DNA from: Lachnospiraceae bacterium
GTDB taxonomy: Bacteria > Bacillota > Clostridia > Lachnospirales > Lachnospiraceae
NCBI GenBank assembly: GCA_028692395.1
Contig: JAQUXP010000003.1
Coordinates: 1-64,000 of the forward strand
Length of the DNA: 64,000 nucleotides
Direction: 5' to 3'
The notes below the pieces were generated by a model. That model saw only the letters and a program-made list of their open reading frames with translations. It was not told the origin of the DNA and searched no databases. Of the stretch, positions 9,281 to 17,238 are shown piece by piece; within the stretch, counting starts at the first letter, position 1; every line of letters starts with the position of its first letter. A program made the position numbers and the translations under genes.

Positions 9281-9310
9281 AAAAGGAATGCCATCTGGCA
9301 TTCCTTTTTT
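9281..9310 (+). terminator. Intrinsic terminator
   Basis: AAAAGGAATGCCA and TGGCATTCCTTTT form a long perfect stem with a 2-nt loop and a run of six T. Confidence 0.92.
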
Positions 9311-9377
9311 AATACGCCTGGCGTTACACGATTAGATCACTATATACGGCATTTTCACCGGAATCTTTCAGAGAGGA

Positions 9378-9434
9378 TTGTTTTTGCACTGCAGGTCATG
9401 TATACTTAAATTGTTATCAGGAAAAAGGATAACA
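9378..9434 (+). promoter_or_regulatory. Promoter of the BMP lipoprotein gene with operator-like repeat
   Basis: TTGTTT (9378-9383), 17 bp and TATACT (9401-9406). Just downstream, at the expected start point, TGTTATC (9412-9418) and GATAACA (9428-9434) form a perfect 7-bp inverted repeat that could be a repressor site. No matching regulator can be named. Confidence 0.5.
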
Positions 9435-9506
9435 GAAAAGGATACAGTGAACGCAAGCAGTAAATCGGGGTCAGAAATACACCGAATGGACGGATGAGGA
9501 CAGAAG

Positions 9507-10619
9507 ATGAAAAAAAACAGAAAAAACAAACACTTATTATATAGAAGAAAGAGGATATTTTCAGCATTTGTTTCCGCAGGAATTTTAGCAGCAGCTTTGG
9601 CTTTTGGCGGCTGTGGAAAGAGCAGTAACGATGTGGAGATTGCATTGGTCACGGATGGAGCCGGAGTGGATGATCAGTCCTTTAATCAGGCGGCATGGGA
9701 AGCGGTGGAGCAGTATGCGAAGGAGACCCAGCAGAAGGATGCCTATTATCAACCGGAGGAGGTTTCCAGAAAGGGCTATGCGGCGGCAATTGAAAAAGCT
9801 TTAAAGGCAGGCGCAGAGGTGGTAATATGTCCGGGAGAAGGCTTCGAGACGGTTGTGTATGAGTACCAGAGAGAAAACCTGAGTACAAAGTTTATCCTTC
9901 TGGACGGGGTACCTCATGCTGTGGACGGAGATGTGGAAAAGCTCCGGGGAAATACGCATGCCGTATTATTTTCAAAAACAGATGAGGGATTTCTGGCAGG
10001 GTATGTGGCAGTAAAGGAAGGATACACGAATCTGGGGTATATAGGTTCTCTCAGTGAGAGCAGCAGCGCAAAGGAGTATGGAGCAGGATTTATCAAGGGA
10101 GCGGATGCGGCAGCTGGGGAGCTTGGACTTACGCCGGAACAGGTACAGCTGAGACTGACCTATTCCGAAAGGACGAATGCAGCCCCGGCATTGACGGATC
10201 AGGCGGCAGCATGGTATGCCCAGGGCGTACAGGTTTTATTTTCAGACAATACCTCCATTATCAACTGCATCGGAAAAGCAGCGACAGCGGCAGGAACGAG
10301 ATTTATCTCTGTGGATCAGGCAGGCAGTGCATTTTCCTCTCAGAGACTTATGAATATACAGGCAAATTATCACACCGCAGTTTATCAGACATTGTTAAGC
10401 CTGAAAGAGGATAAGTATCAGGGCGGAGAGAAAGAGACGATAGGTTTACAGATAGGAGCGGTGGAACCATCCTGGAGCAGCTCCGGTCTGCAGACATTCA
10501 ACCAGGATCAGTATACAGCGCTGGTATCAGCAATTCAGGGAGGAACGATTGTGATGCCGGAAAACCCGGATGGGGATAAACTTCCCCAGGTTCAGAATCT
10601 GACTTTAAGTGTGGAGTAG
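9507..10619 (+). CDS. BMP-family (PnrA/Med-like) substrate-binding lipoprotein
   Basis: A basic N-terminus and hydrophobic segment end in a lipobox (ALAFGGC, Cys near residue 36), so the protein is predicted to be membrane-anchored outside the cell. The rest matches basic membrane protein/PnrA-type binding proteins: IALVTDGAGVDDQSFNQAAWEA at the start of the fold and GYIGSLSESSSAKEYGAGF in the middle. Characterised members bind purine nucleosides for ABC import. No permease or ATPase gene is adjacent, so transport versus sensing is open. It sits between two NlpC/P60 paralogues but has its own promoter. The ribosome site is weak. Confidence 0.85.
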   Translation: MKKNRKNKHLLYRRKRIFSAFVSAGILAAALAFGGCGKSSNDVEIALVTDGAGVDDQSFNQAAWEAVEQYAKETQQKDAYYQPEEVSRKGYAAAIEKALKAGAEVVICPGEGFETVVYEYQRENLSTKFILLDGVPHAVDGDVEKLRGNTHAVLFSKTDEGFLAGYVAVKEGYTNLGYIGSLSESSSAKEYGAGFIKGADAAAGELGLTPEQVQLRLTYSERTNAAPALTDQAAAWYAQGVQVLFSDNTSIINCIGKAATAAGTRFISVDQAGSAFSSQRLMNIQANYHTAVYQTLLSLKEDKYQGGEKETIGLQIGAVEPSWSSSGLQTFNQDQYTALVSAIQGGTIVMPENPDGDKLPQVQNLTLSVE

Positions 10620-10698
10620 ATATTCAACAAAGGTTTTCAGAACTGAAATTCCCGATAAATTACTTCGAGAAACAATCTCAAATAAATCGGAAAGGGGG

Positions 10699-10727
10699 TT
10701 GCAATATTACAATAATCATGCTAAGAT
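10699..10727 (+). promoter_or_regulatory. Promoter of second NlpC/P60 gene
   Basis: TTGCAA, 17-bp spacer, TAAGAT with extended TGC; sequence and spacing parallel the promoter of the first paralogue. Confidence 0.7.
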
Positions 10728-10804
10728 GTAAAGGAAATTACAAAAAAGATTACAGAAATGTTACAGAATGATTGTGAAAGTGTTTTGTAAGAAGGGAATT
10801 TAGA

Positions 10805-12115
10805 ATGAAAAAGAAAGTATTGGCATTGAGCTTAGCGATTATTGTAGGTTGTGCCCCGATGATGACTGTTCATGCAGATACCATAGAGGGCTTGCAGCAG
10901 CAGCAGCAGGAAACTTCTGCGAAGCTGAACAACACGGAGAGTCAGATCAATGACCTCGAGGATCAGAAGAATGAACTGACAGGAGAGATTGATACCCTGG
11001 ATGCACAGCTGATCGAGACAATTGCATCGATTAATTCACTGAAAGAAAGCATTGCGAATAAGCAGGTTGAGATCGATGAGACTAATGTACAGCTGCAGGC
11101 TGCACAGGCGGATAAGGATTCTCAGTATGCAGCAATGAAAAAGAGAATTCAGTACATATATGAAAAAGGTGGAGACATCGGCTGGGCTACCATGCTTTTG
11201 GAAAATGGTAATATCTCCGATTTCCTCAGCAACGCTGAGAATACCCAGAAGCTGTATGACTATGATAAGAAGGCACTGGAAGCTTATGTCGCAGTAGTAC
11301 AGCAGGTTACAGATCTTGGCAATCAGCTTGCAACCGAGAAAAGTGACCTGGAAGGCATGGAGGCTGAGCAGGAGTCACAGCAGCAGAGCCTTGAAGTTTT
11401 GATTGAAGAGAAAAAAGCGACCTGTAGTGATTATGAGGTACAGATTGCAGCAGCCGAGCATGTTGCAGCACAATATCAGGATCTGATCCAGCAGCAGAAT
11501 GCAAAGATTCAGGAATTAGTAGAAGAGCAGCAGAGGGCAGCAGCGGCAGCTGCAGCGGCTGAAGCAGCACGTCAGGCAGAGGCGCAGGCGCAGGCGGCAG
11601 CACAGCAGCAGGCGGAAGCAGAGCGGCAGCAGGCAGCTTCCAATAATAACTCCTCTAATAATGATTACTCAGATAATAATTCTAATAATAATAATTCAAA
11701 TCCGACACCTGAGACACCATCTTATACCCCTCCGGTTGAGGAGATTGTGTCTCCACCGTCAGGAAACAGTTCGCTGGGCCAGTCGGTAATAGATTATGCA
11801 TGCCAGTTTGTTGGAAACCCATATGTATGGGGCGGCACCAGCCTGACCAACGGAGCTGACTGTTCTGGATTTGTTATGAGCGTATATGCTCATTTCGGAT
11901 ATTCATTACCGCGTACTTCCGCATCGCAGCGTTCTGCAGGCAGAGGTGTTTCCTATTCAGAAGCACAGCCGGGAGATTTGATCTGCTATGATGGACATGT
12001 AGCTCTCTACATGGGCGGCGGAGCAATCGTTCATGCAAGTGATGAAAAATCAGGTATTAAGATTAGTGGAAATGCAGCATACAGACCAATTCTTTCCGTA
12101 AGACGTATCGTCTAA
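10805..12115 (+). CDS. Secreted coiled-coil NlpC/P60 peptidoglycan hydrolase (paralogue 2)
   Basis: Nearly identical to the first paralogue in the signal peptide, coiled coil (residues about 28-250) and C-terminal NlpC/P60 domain (GADCSGFVMSVYAHFGYSLP, CYDGHVALYMGGGAIVHAS). The linker is different: Ala/Gln-rich then Asn/Ser-rich, and shorter, without the EPQQQAPA repeats. The substrate-side segment after the catalytic helix also differs (RTSASQRSAGRG here against HSSAAMRGCGTG). A tandem duplication with the linker and part of the catalytic face diverging is the simplest reading. AAGGGAA precedes the ATG. Confidence 0.93.
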   Translation: MKKKVLALSLAIIVGCAPMMTVHADTIEGLQQQQQETSAKLNNTESQINDLEDQKNELTGEIDTLDAQLIETIASINSLKESIANKQVEIDETNVQLQAAQADKDSQYAAMKKRIQYIYEKGGDIGWATMLLENGNISDFLSNAENTQKLYDYDKKALEAYVAVVQQVTDLGNQLATEKSDLEGMEAEQESQQQSLEVLIEEKKATCSDYEVQIAAAEHVAAQYQDLIQQQNAKIQELVEEQQRAAAAAAAAEAARQAEAQAQAAAQQQAEAERQQAASNNNSSNNDYSDNNSNNNNSNPTPETPSYTPPVEEIVSPPSGNSSLGQSVIDYACQFVGNPYVWGGTSLTNGADCSGFVMSVYAHFGYSLPRTSASQRSAGRGVSYSEAQPGDLICYDGHVALYMGGGAIVHASDEKSGIKISGNAAYRPILSVRRIV

Positions 12116-12169
12116 AAAGATAGGAGTCTGTGGCATAAAAAAATACTGGCATGGTGCCTGTATGAGATT

Positions 12170-12237
12170 AACGGCAGTAGAAAGACCTGGAAGAGTATAC
12201 TTTTCCCTTCAGGCTTTCTACTGCCGTTATTTTTTTG
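12170..12237 (+). terminator. Strong intrinsic terminator
   Basis: AACGGCAGTAGAAAG (12170-12184) is perfectly complementary to CTTTCTACTGCCGTT (12214-12228). Inner CCTGGAAG/CTTCAGG pairing extends the stem, and a seven-T run follows. Confidence 0.93.
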
Positions 12238-12282
12238 CCCGGAAACAGCCGGAATAAAAACACATGGATTATAGGAAATGAA

Positions 12283-12417
12283 ATCTTAAAATGTCAAAAT
12301 AACCATTATCCTTATTGAAACCAATAAAAAACTATTCGATATGACGAAAAAATCTTAAAAAATTCAATGAATAGAAAAAAATATTCTATGTTTTATTCAG
12401 AAAAGATTAGTTATACT
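12283..12417 (+). promoter_or_regulatory. Likely activator-dependent promoter region of the mgl operon
   Basis: A TATACT -10 (12412-12417) has no recognisable -35 at the correct distance, as expected of an activated promoter. Upstream, ATCTTAAAA occurs twice in the same orientation (12283-12291 and 12352-12360, 69 bp apart) in an AT-rich stretch. Direct repeats suit an AraC-type regulator such as the YesN protein encoded downstream; this link is inferred. Nothing else was seen in the 350 bp before mglB. Confidence 0.35.
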
Positions 12418-12464
12418 ATACACAGTGACATAAGAACGAAAGCAATATTAAAGGAGGAAATGAA

Positions 12465-13796
12465 ATGAAAAAGAGAATGGCATTATTGGCAATGGCAACA
12501 GTACTGGGACTTTCCATGACAGCATGTGGTGGAGGTGGTGCAAAGGGTGGATCTGCTACTTCCACATCAGGCGGAACAGACAAAGCAACATCAACATCAG
12601 CTGCCTCAGCAGGAAGCACAACCGCTTCAGGCGATGTGGCAAACAAGGACAAACCATTAGTATGGTTTAACCGTCAGCCATCCAACAGTTCTACCGGAGC
12701 ACTTGATATGACAGCACTTTCCTACAATGACAAAACTTATTATGTAGGATTTGATGCGAATCAGGGTGCAGAACTTCAGGGTACTATGGTAAAAGATTAT
12801 ATCGAGAAAAACATCGCTACAATTGATCGTAATGGTGATGGAACCATAGGTTATGTTCTTGCAATCGGCGATATCGGACACAATGATTCTATTGCACGTA
12901 CCAGAGGAGTTCGTAAAGCACTGGGTACCGGTGTTGAAAAAGACGGCGATATCAACAGTGAGCCAATCGGAACAAACTCCGATGGATCTGCTTCCATCGT
13001 ACAGGATGGATCAATCGAAGTAAATGGAAAGACTTATGTGGTTCGTGAGCTTGCTTCACAGGAGATGAAGAACTCCGCAGGTGCTACATGGGATGCAGCT
13101 ACAGCTGGTAATACCATCGGTACATGGACCTCTTCTTTTGGTGAGGCAATTGATGTTGTTGTTTCTAACAATGATGGTATGGGAATGTCCATGTTCAACG
13201 CATGGTCAAAAGATAACCAGGTTCCTACCTTCGGTTATGATGCAAACAGTGATGCAGTAGCAGCTATCGCAGAAGGCTACGGCGGAACAATCAGCCAGCA
13301 TGCTGATATCCAGGCATATCTGACACTTCGTGTTCTTCGTAACGCATTAGACGGCGCTGATATTGATACAGGTATCGGAACAGCAGATGATGCAGGAAAT
13401 GTTTTGACAGATGATGTTTATGTATACAAAGCAGATGAGCGTTCTTACTACGCATTAAATGTTGCAGTTACAGCTGATAACTATCAGGAATTCACAGATT
13501 CTACAAAGGTTTACGATGGAGCTTCCAAACAGCTTGATGCAGGAACACATGCTTCCAAGAAAGTATGGCTTGATATCTACAACTCTTCCGACAACTTCCT
13601 GAGTGCAACTTATCAGCCACTGCTTCAGAACTATGATGATCTGCTGAACCTCGAAGTTGATTACATCGGTGGTGACGGACAGACAGAGTCTAACATCACA
13701 AATCGTCTTGGAAACCCAAGCCAGTATGATGCATTTGCAATCAACATGGTTAAGACGGATAATGCAGCTTCTTACACATCCTTACTTGATCAGTAA
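12465..13796 (+). CDS. Circularly permuted galactose/glucose-binding lipoprotein (MglB-like)
   Basis: Lipobox LSMTAC (Cys near residue 21) and a Gly/Ser/Thr linker to about 62. The protein then starts in the middle of the MglB fold: KPLVWFNRQPS (N69) matches the VPVVFFNKEPS strand of E. coli MglB. The Ca-loop DRNGDGTIGY (D121), GHNDSIAR (H139, D141, R145), TWDA (W209), SNND (N236) and FGYD (D259) follow in order. After the point where canonical MglB ends comes a linker, then residues about 364-443 (VWLDIYNSSDNFLSATYQPL, D376/F378, and on to AFAINMVKTD), which match the N-terminal 75 or so residues of E. coli MglB. The order is therefore permuted, not truncated. Ligand residues are kept except the N256 position, which aligns with Gln. 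AAAGGAGG precedes the ATG. It is the first gene of the mglBAC operon. Confidence 0.9.
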   Translation: MKKRMALLAMATVLGLSMTACGGGGAKGGSATSTSGGTDKATSTSAASAGSTTASGDVANKDKPLVWFNRQPSNSSTGALDMTALSYNDKTYYVGFDANQGAELQGTMVKDYIEKNIATIDRNGDGTIGYVLAIGDIGHNDSIARTRGVRKALGTGVEKDGDINSEPIGTNSDGSASIVQDGSIEVNGKTYVVRELASQEMKNSAGATWDAATAGNTIGTWTSSFGEAIDVVVSNNDGMGMSMFNAWSKDNQVPTFGYDANSDAVAAIAEGYGGTISQHADIQAYLTLRVLRNALDGADIDTGIGTADDAGNVLTDDVYVYKADERSYYALNVAVTADNYQEFTDSTKVYDGASKQLDAGTHASKKVWLDIYNSSDNFLSATYQPLLQNYDDLLNLEVDYIGGDGQTESNITNRLGNPSQYDAFAINMVKTDNAASYTSLLDQ

Positions 13797-13846
13797 TATA
13801 GCGTAACTGCTCGGGTCTTGAGCGGCTGCGAAATAGAGATAAATGG

Positions 13847-13876
13847 GTTGTTAGGGGGAATCATCTCCCTAACAAC
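13847..13876 (+). other. Intergenic hairpin between mglB and mglA
   Basis: GTTGTTAGGG (13847-13856) pairs perfectly with CCCTAACAAC (13867-13876). The following sequence (TTATTTTAAAATG) is only partly T-rich, so it is probably a weak terminator or a 3' mRNA stabiliser. Either would give more binding protein than ATPase and permease, as is common in ABC operons. Confidence 0.65.
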
Positions 13877-13944
13877 TTATTTTAAAATGATCGTAACGGT
13901 GAGAGTCTGATACCGAAAATAAAAAGCGAATACAGGAGTGAAAT

Positions 13945-15453
13945 ATGGAAGATAAGAAAGATGATATTGTCTTATCGATATCTGGTATGAGCAAGTCCTT
14001 TGGCCGAAATCGTGTTTTGGACCACATCAGTCTGAATGTAAAGCGTGGAACGGTTATGGGGCTTATGGGGGAGAATGGTGCCGGTAAGTCCACCATGATG
14101 AAGTGCCTGTTTGGTACCTATCAGAAGGATGAGGGCACGATCTTTCTGGAAGGCAAAGAAGTAAGCTTTTCAGGACCCAAGGAAGCTCTTGAAAATGGTA
14201 TTGCCATGGTGCATCAGGAACTGAATCAATGTCTGGAACGAAATGTTATCGACAATCTGTTCCTGGGACGTTATCCACGCAATTCCATGGGAATCATCGA
14301 TGAAGGCAGAATGAAAAAAGAAGCTTCTGATCTTTTCAGAAAGCTGGGTATGACAGTGAATGTGACACAGCCTATGCGTAATATGTCTGTATCTCAGAGA
14401 CAGATGTGTGAGATTGCCAAGGCAATTTCCTATAATTCAAGAGTAATTGTTTTGGATGAGCCTACCTCCTCTTTGACAGTGCAGGAGGTTGACAAGCTTT
14501 TCCAGATGATGAGAATGTTGAAGGCGCAGGGTATTTCTCTGATCTACATTTCCCATAAGATGGATGAAATCTTTGAAATCTGTGACGAGGTATCCGTACT
14601 TCGAGATGGAAATCTTGTTATGACAAAGGGCATCGAGGAAACCAACATGAACGAGCTGATCGCAGCGATGGTTGGTCGTTCTCTGGAAAATCGTTTTCCA
14701 CCGGTTGATAATAAACCCCAGGATGTAATCTTCTCAGTTCAGAATCTTTCTACAAAGTTTGAACCCCATCTGCAGGATATCTCTTTTGATGTGCGAAAGG
14801 GTGAGATCTTTGGATTATATGGACTGGTAGGTGCAGGGCGCACGGAGCTTCTGGAGACAATCTTTGGTGTGCGTACCAGAGCGGCGGGCCGAGTTTATCT
14901 GAACCATCGTCTGATGAATTTCAGCAGTGCCAGAGAAGCAATGGAGCAGGGATTTGCCATGATCACAGAGGAAAGAAAGGCAAATGGTCTCTTCCTGAAG
15001 GGCGATCTTACCTTTAACACTACGATTGCAAATCTGGAAAGCTACAAGTCAGGAGTGGCAATCTCTGATGCAAAGATGGTGAACGCCACGGCAAAAGAGA
15101 TTAAAATCATGCATACAAAATGTATGGGTCCAGAGGATATGATCTCAAGCTTGTCCGGCGGCAATCAGCAGAAGGTTATCTTTGGAAAATGGCTGGAGCG
15201 GGAGCCGCAGATCTTTATGATGGATGAACCGACACGAGGAATTGATGTAGGTGCAAAATATGAAATCTATGAGTTGATTATCAATATGGCAAAGCAGGGA
15301 AAAACCGTAATTGTTGTTTCCTCTGAGATGCCGGAGATTTTAGGAATTACGAATCGTATTGGTGTTATGTCCAATGGACATCTTTCCGGTATTGTCAATA
15401 CAAAAGAGACAAACCAGGAGGAACTCTTAAGACTTAGTGCGAAATACCTATAA
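13945..15453 (+). CDS. mglA: Galactose/methylgalactoside-type ABC transporter ATP-binding protein
   Basis: A double ABC ATPase of the CUT2 type, 502 residues, the family's usual length. The first half has Walker A GENGAGKST, a degenerate signature (MSVSQRQ) and VLDEPTSS. The second half has LSGGNQQKV and MMDEPTRGIDVGAKYEI, and a degenerate Walker A (GLVGAGRTE), as usual for CUT2 proteins. It energises sugar uptake with the adjacent permease and binding protein. AGGAG precedes the ATG. Confidence 0.95.
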   Translation: MEDKKDDIVLSISGMSKSFGRNRVLDHISLNVKRGTVMGLMGENGAGKSTMMKCLFGTYQKDEGTIFLEGKEVSFSGPKEALENGIAMVHQELNQCLERNVIDNLFLGRYPRNSMGIIDEGRMKKEASDLFRKLGMTVNVTQPMRNMSVSQRQMCEIAKAISYNSRVIVLDEPTSSLTVQEVDKLFQMMRMLKAQGISLIYISHKMDEIFEICDEVSVLRDGNLVMTKGIEETNMNELIAAMVGRSLENRFPPVDNKPQDVIFSVQNLSTKFEPHLQDISFDVRKGEIFGLYGLVGAGRTELLETIFGVRTRAAGRVYLNHRLMNFSSAREAMEQGFAMITEERKANGLFLKGDLTFNTTIANLESYKSGVAISDAKMVNATAKEIKIMHTKCMGPEDMISSLSGGNQQKVIFGKWLEREPQIFMMDEPTRGIDVGAKYEIYELIINMAKQGKTVIVVSSEMPEILGITNRIGVMSNGHLSGIVNTKETNQEELLRLSAKYL

Positions 15454-15465
15454 TGAGGGAGATGA

Positions 15466-17127
15466 ATGGATATGGCGAACGGAAATAATAAAATTCTTAC
15501 GGCTGAGCAGGAAATGGAGCTGCGCAGACCAATCGAGGATTATATCGGTAAGATACAAAAGCAGATCGATATCCTCAGAATAGATGGAACAGACAAGGTT
15601 ATCTCTCTTCAGAACAGTATTGACAGCACAAAGAGAGACCGTTCTATCACCAAGGAAGAGAAGGTATCCAGACTCGCCGAGATGAAGGCGGAGCTGGAGA
15701 AAGCAAAAGCAGTTGAAGTCAAAAATAAAGATGAAATCGCAAAACTGATCGCAGATGCAGATGCTTATCTGAAAGCCCATGCAGATAATGAATATTATCA
15801 GCCGGTAAAAGAAAGCTGTGAGCAGGAAAAGGTAAAAGCAAAGGAAAGATACGATCAAAAGATTGCGGAATTGAAGACAGAGCATCAGAAAATTATCGAA
15901 AAACTTTCTGATCACAAGGAAATTAAGGATGAAAACTATGTCTACAAGAATAGGCGTTTTGATGCAAAGATGCAGAGAGACAAGACGCTTCAGGAGATTA
16001 AGGACAGGGCTCATGCGGCTTATGTTTACAAATATCATCTGATTGATCTGCTGCGTATGTCAAGATTCACCTTTGCAGAGTCCAGAGCACAGAAGTGGGA
16101 GAACTATAAGTATACCTTCAACCGCAGGACATTCCTTTTGAATAATGGTTTGTATATTGCGATTATCCTGATCTTTGTGGCACTGTGTATGATCACACCT
16201 GTAGTAAAGAATACTCCACTGCTGACATACAACAATGTACTGAATATTCTGCAGCAGGCTTCCCCGAGGATGTTCCTTGCACTTGGTGTAGCTGGATTGA
16301 TTCTTCTTACCGGTACCGATCTTTCCATCGGACGTATGGTTGGTATGGGTATGACTACAGCAACAATTATTATGCATCAGGGAATTAATACCGGTGCAGT
16401 TTTCGGACATGTGTTTGACTTTACCGGCATGCCGGTAGGACTCCGCGTGATACTGGCGCTGCTGGTATGTATCCTCTTGTGTACCGTATTTACGGCGATT
16501 GCAGGTTTCTTTACTGCAAAGTTCAAGATGCATCCATTTATATCAACGATGGCAAACATGCTGGTAATCTTTGGTCTTGTTACTTACGCTACCAAGGGCG
16601 TATCCTTCGGAGCAATCGAATCAACAATTCCAAACATGATCATCCCGAAGCTGAATGGTTTCCCAACCATTATTCTCTGGGCAGTAGCAGCGATAGCCAT
16701 TATCTGGTTTATCTGGAATAAGACAACCTTTGGTAAAAATCTGTACGCTGTTGGTGGTAACCCGGAGGCAGCAGCAGTTTCCGGTATTTCTGTATTCCGT
16801 GTAACAGTTGGAGCATTTATCCTCGCCGGTATTCTCTATGGATTTGGTTCCTGGCTGGAATGTGCAAGAATGGTTGGTTCCGGATCAGCAGCATATGGTC
16901 AGGGCTGGGAGATGGATGCCATCGCAGCCTGCGTAGTAGGTGGTGTATCCTTTACCGGTGGTATTGGTAAAATCTCAGGTGTTGTAGTAGGTGTATTAAT
17001 CTTTACATCCCTGACCTATTCCCTTACGATTCTTGGTATCGATACAAATCTTCAGTTTGTATTCGAGGGTATTATCATCCTCGTTGCAGTAACACTTGAC
17101 TGTCTGAAATATGTTCAGAAGAAATAA
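15466..17127 (+). CDS. mglC: CUT2 sugar ABC permease with long N-terminal charged-helix extension (MglC-like)
   Basis: Residues from about 226 (NNGLYIAIILIFVALCMI) to 553 are a normal CUT2 permease with about eight to ten membrane segments and the GGxVSFTGGxG-type motif (CVVGGVSFTGGIGKISG). In front is an extension of about 220 residues, highly charged, rich in Lys/Glu, with no signal peptide or membrane segment, predicted mostly helical and coiled (for instance EEKVSRLAEMKAELEKAKAV). E. coli MglC lacks this and has about 336 residues. The extension should be cytoplasmic. Two ATGs six bases apart could start the gene; GGGAG fits either. A terminator follows, closing the mglBAC operon. Confidence 0.92.
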   Translation: MDMANGNNKILTAEQEMELRRPIEDYIGKIQKQIDILRIDGTDKVISLQNSIDSTKRDRSITKEEKVSRLAEMKAELEKAKAVEVKNKDEIAKLIADADAYLKAHADNEYYQPVKESCEQEKVKAKERYDQKIAELKTEHQKIIEKLSDHKEIKDENYVYKNRRFDAKMQRDKTLQEIKDRAHAAYVYKYHLIDLLRMSRFTFAESRAQKWENYKYTFNRRTFLLNNGLYIAIILIFVALCMITPVVKNTPLLTYNNVLNILQQASPRMFLALGVAGLILLTGTDLSIGRMVGMGMTTATIIMHQGINTGAVFGHVFDFTGMPVGLRVILALLVCILLCTVFTAIAGFFTAKFKMHPFISTMANMLVIFGLVTYATKGVSFGAIESTIPNMIIPKLNGFPTIILWAVAAIAIIWFIWNKTTFGKNLYAVGGNPEAAAVSGISVFRVTVGAFILAGILYGFGSWLECARMVGSGSAAYGQGWEMDAIAACVVGGVSFTGGIGKISGVVVGVLIFTSLTYSLTILGIDTNLQFVFEGIIILVAVTLDCLKYVQKK

Positions 17128-17151
17128 CAGAGATCAAGTAATGAAATTAAA

Positions 17152-17181
17152 AAGCCAGATTGCAGGATCTGGCTTTTTTTT
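17152..17181 (+). terminator. Intrinsic terminator of mglBAC
   Basis: AAGCCAGAT and ATCTGGCTT form a 9-bp stem with a 6-nt loop and a long T-run. Confidence 0.92.
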
Positions 17182-17193
17182 AATTAGCGTATT

Positions 17194-17202
17194 TGCTATA
17201 AT
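17194..17202 (+). promoter_or_regulatory. Extended -10 promoter of the sensor operon
   Basis: TGCTATAAT, a perfect -10 with TG extension, about 37 bp before the regulator gene. The -35 region falls in the T-run of the preceding terminator and is poor. Confidence 0.5.
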
Positions 17203-17238
17203 ACTAATAAACACGGCAGAGTAGATGGAGAATGAAGG

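Noticed and set aside
12465-13796. Truncated or frameshifted MglB
   Set aside because: The missing N-terminal segment is found intact at the C-terminus in the same frame, so permutation explains it better than loss.
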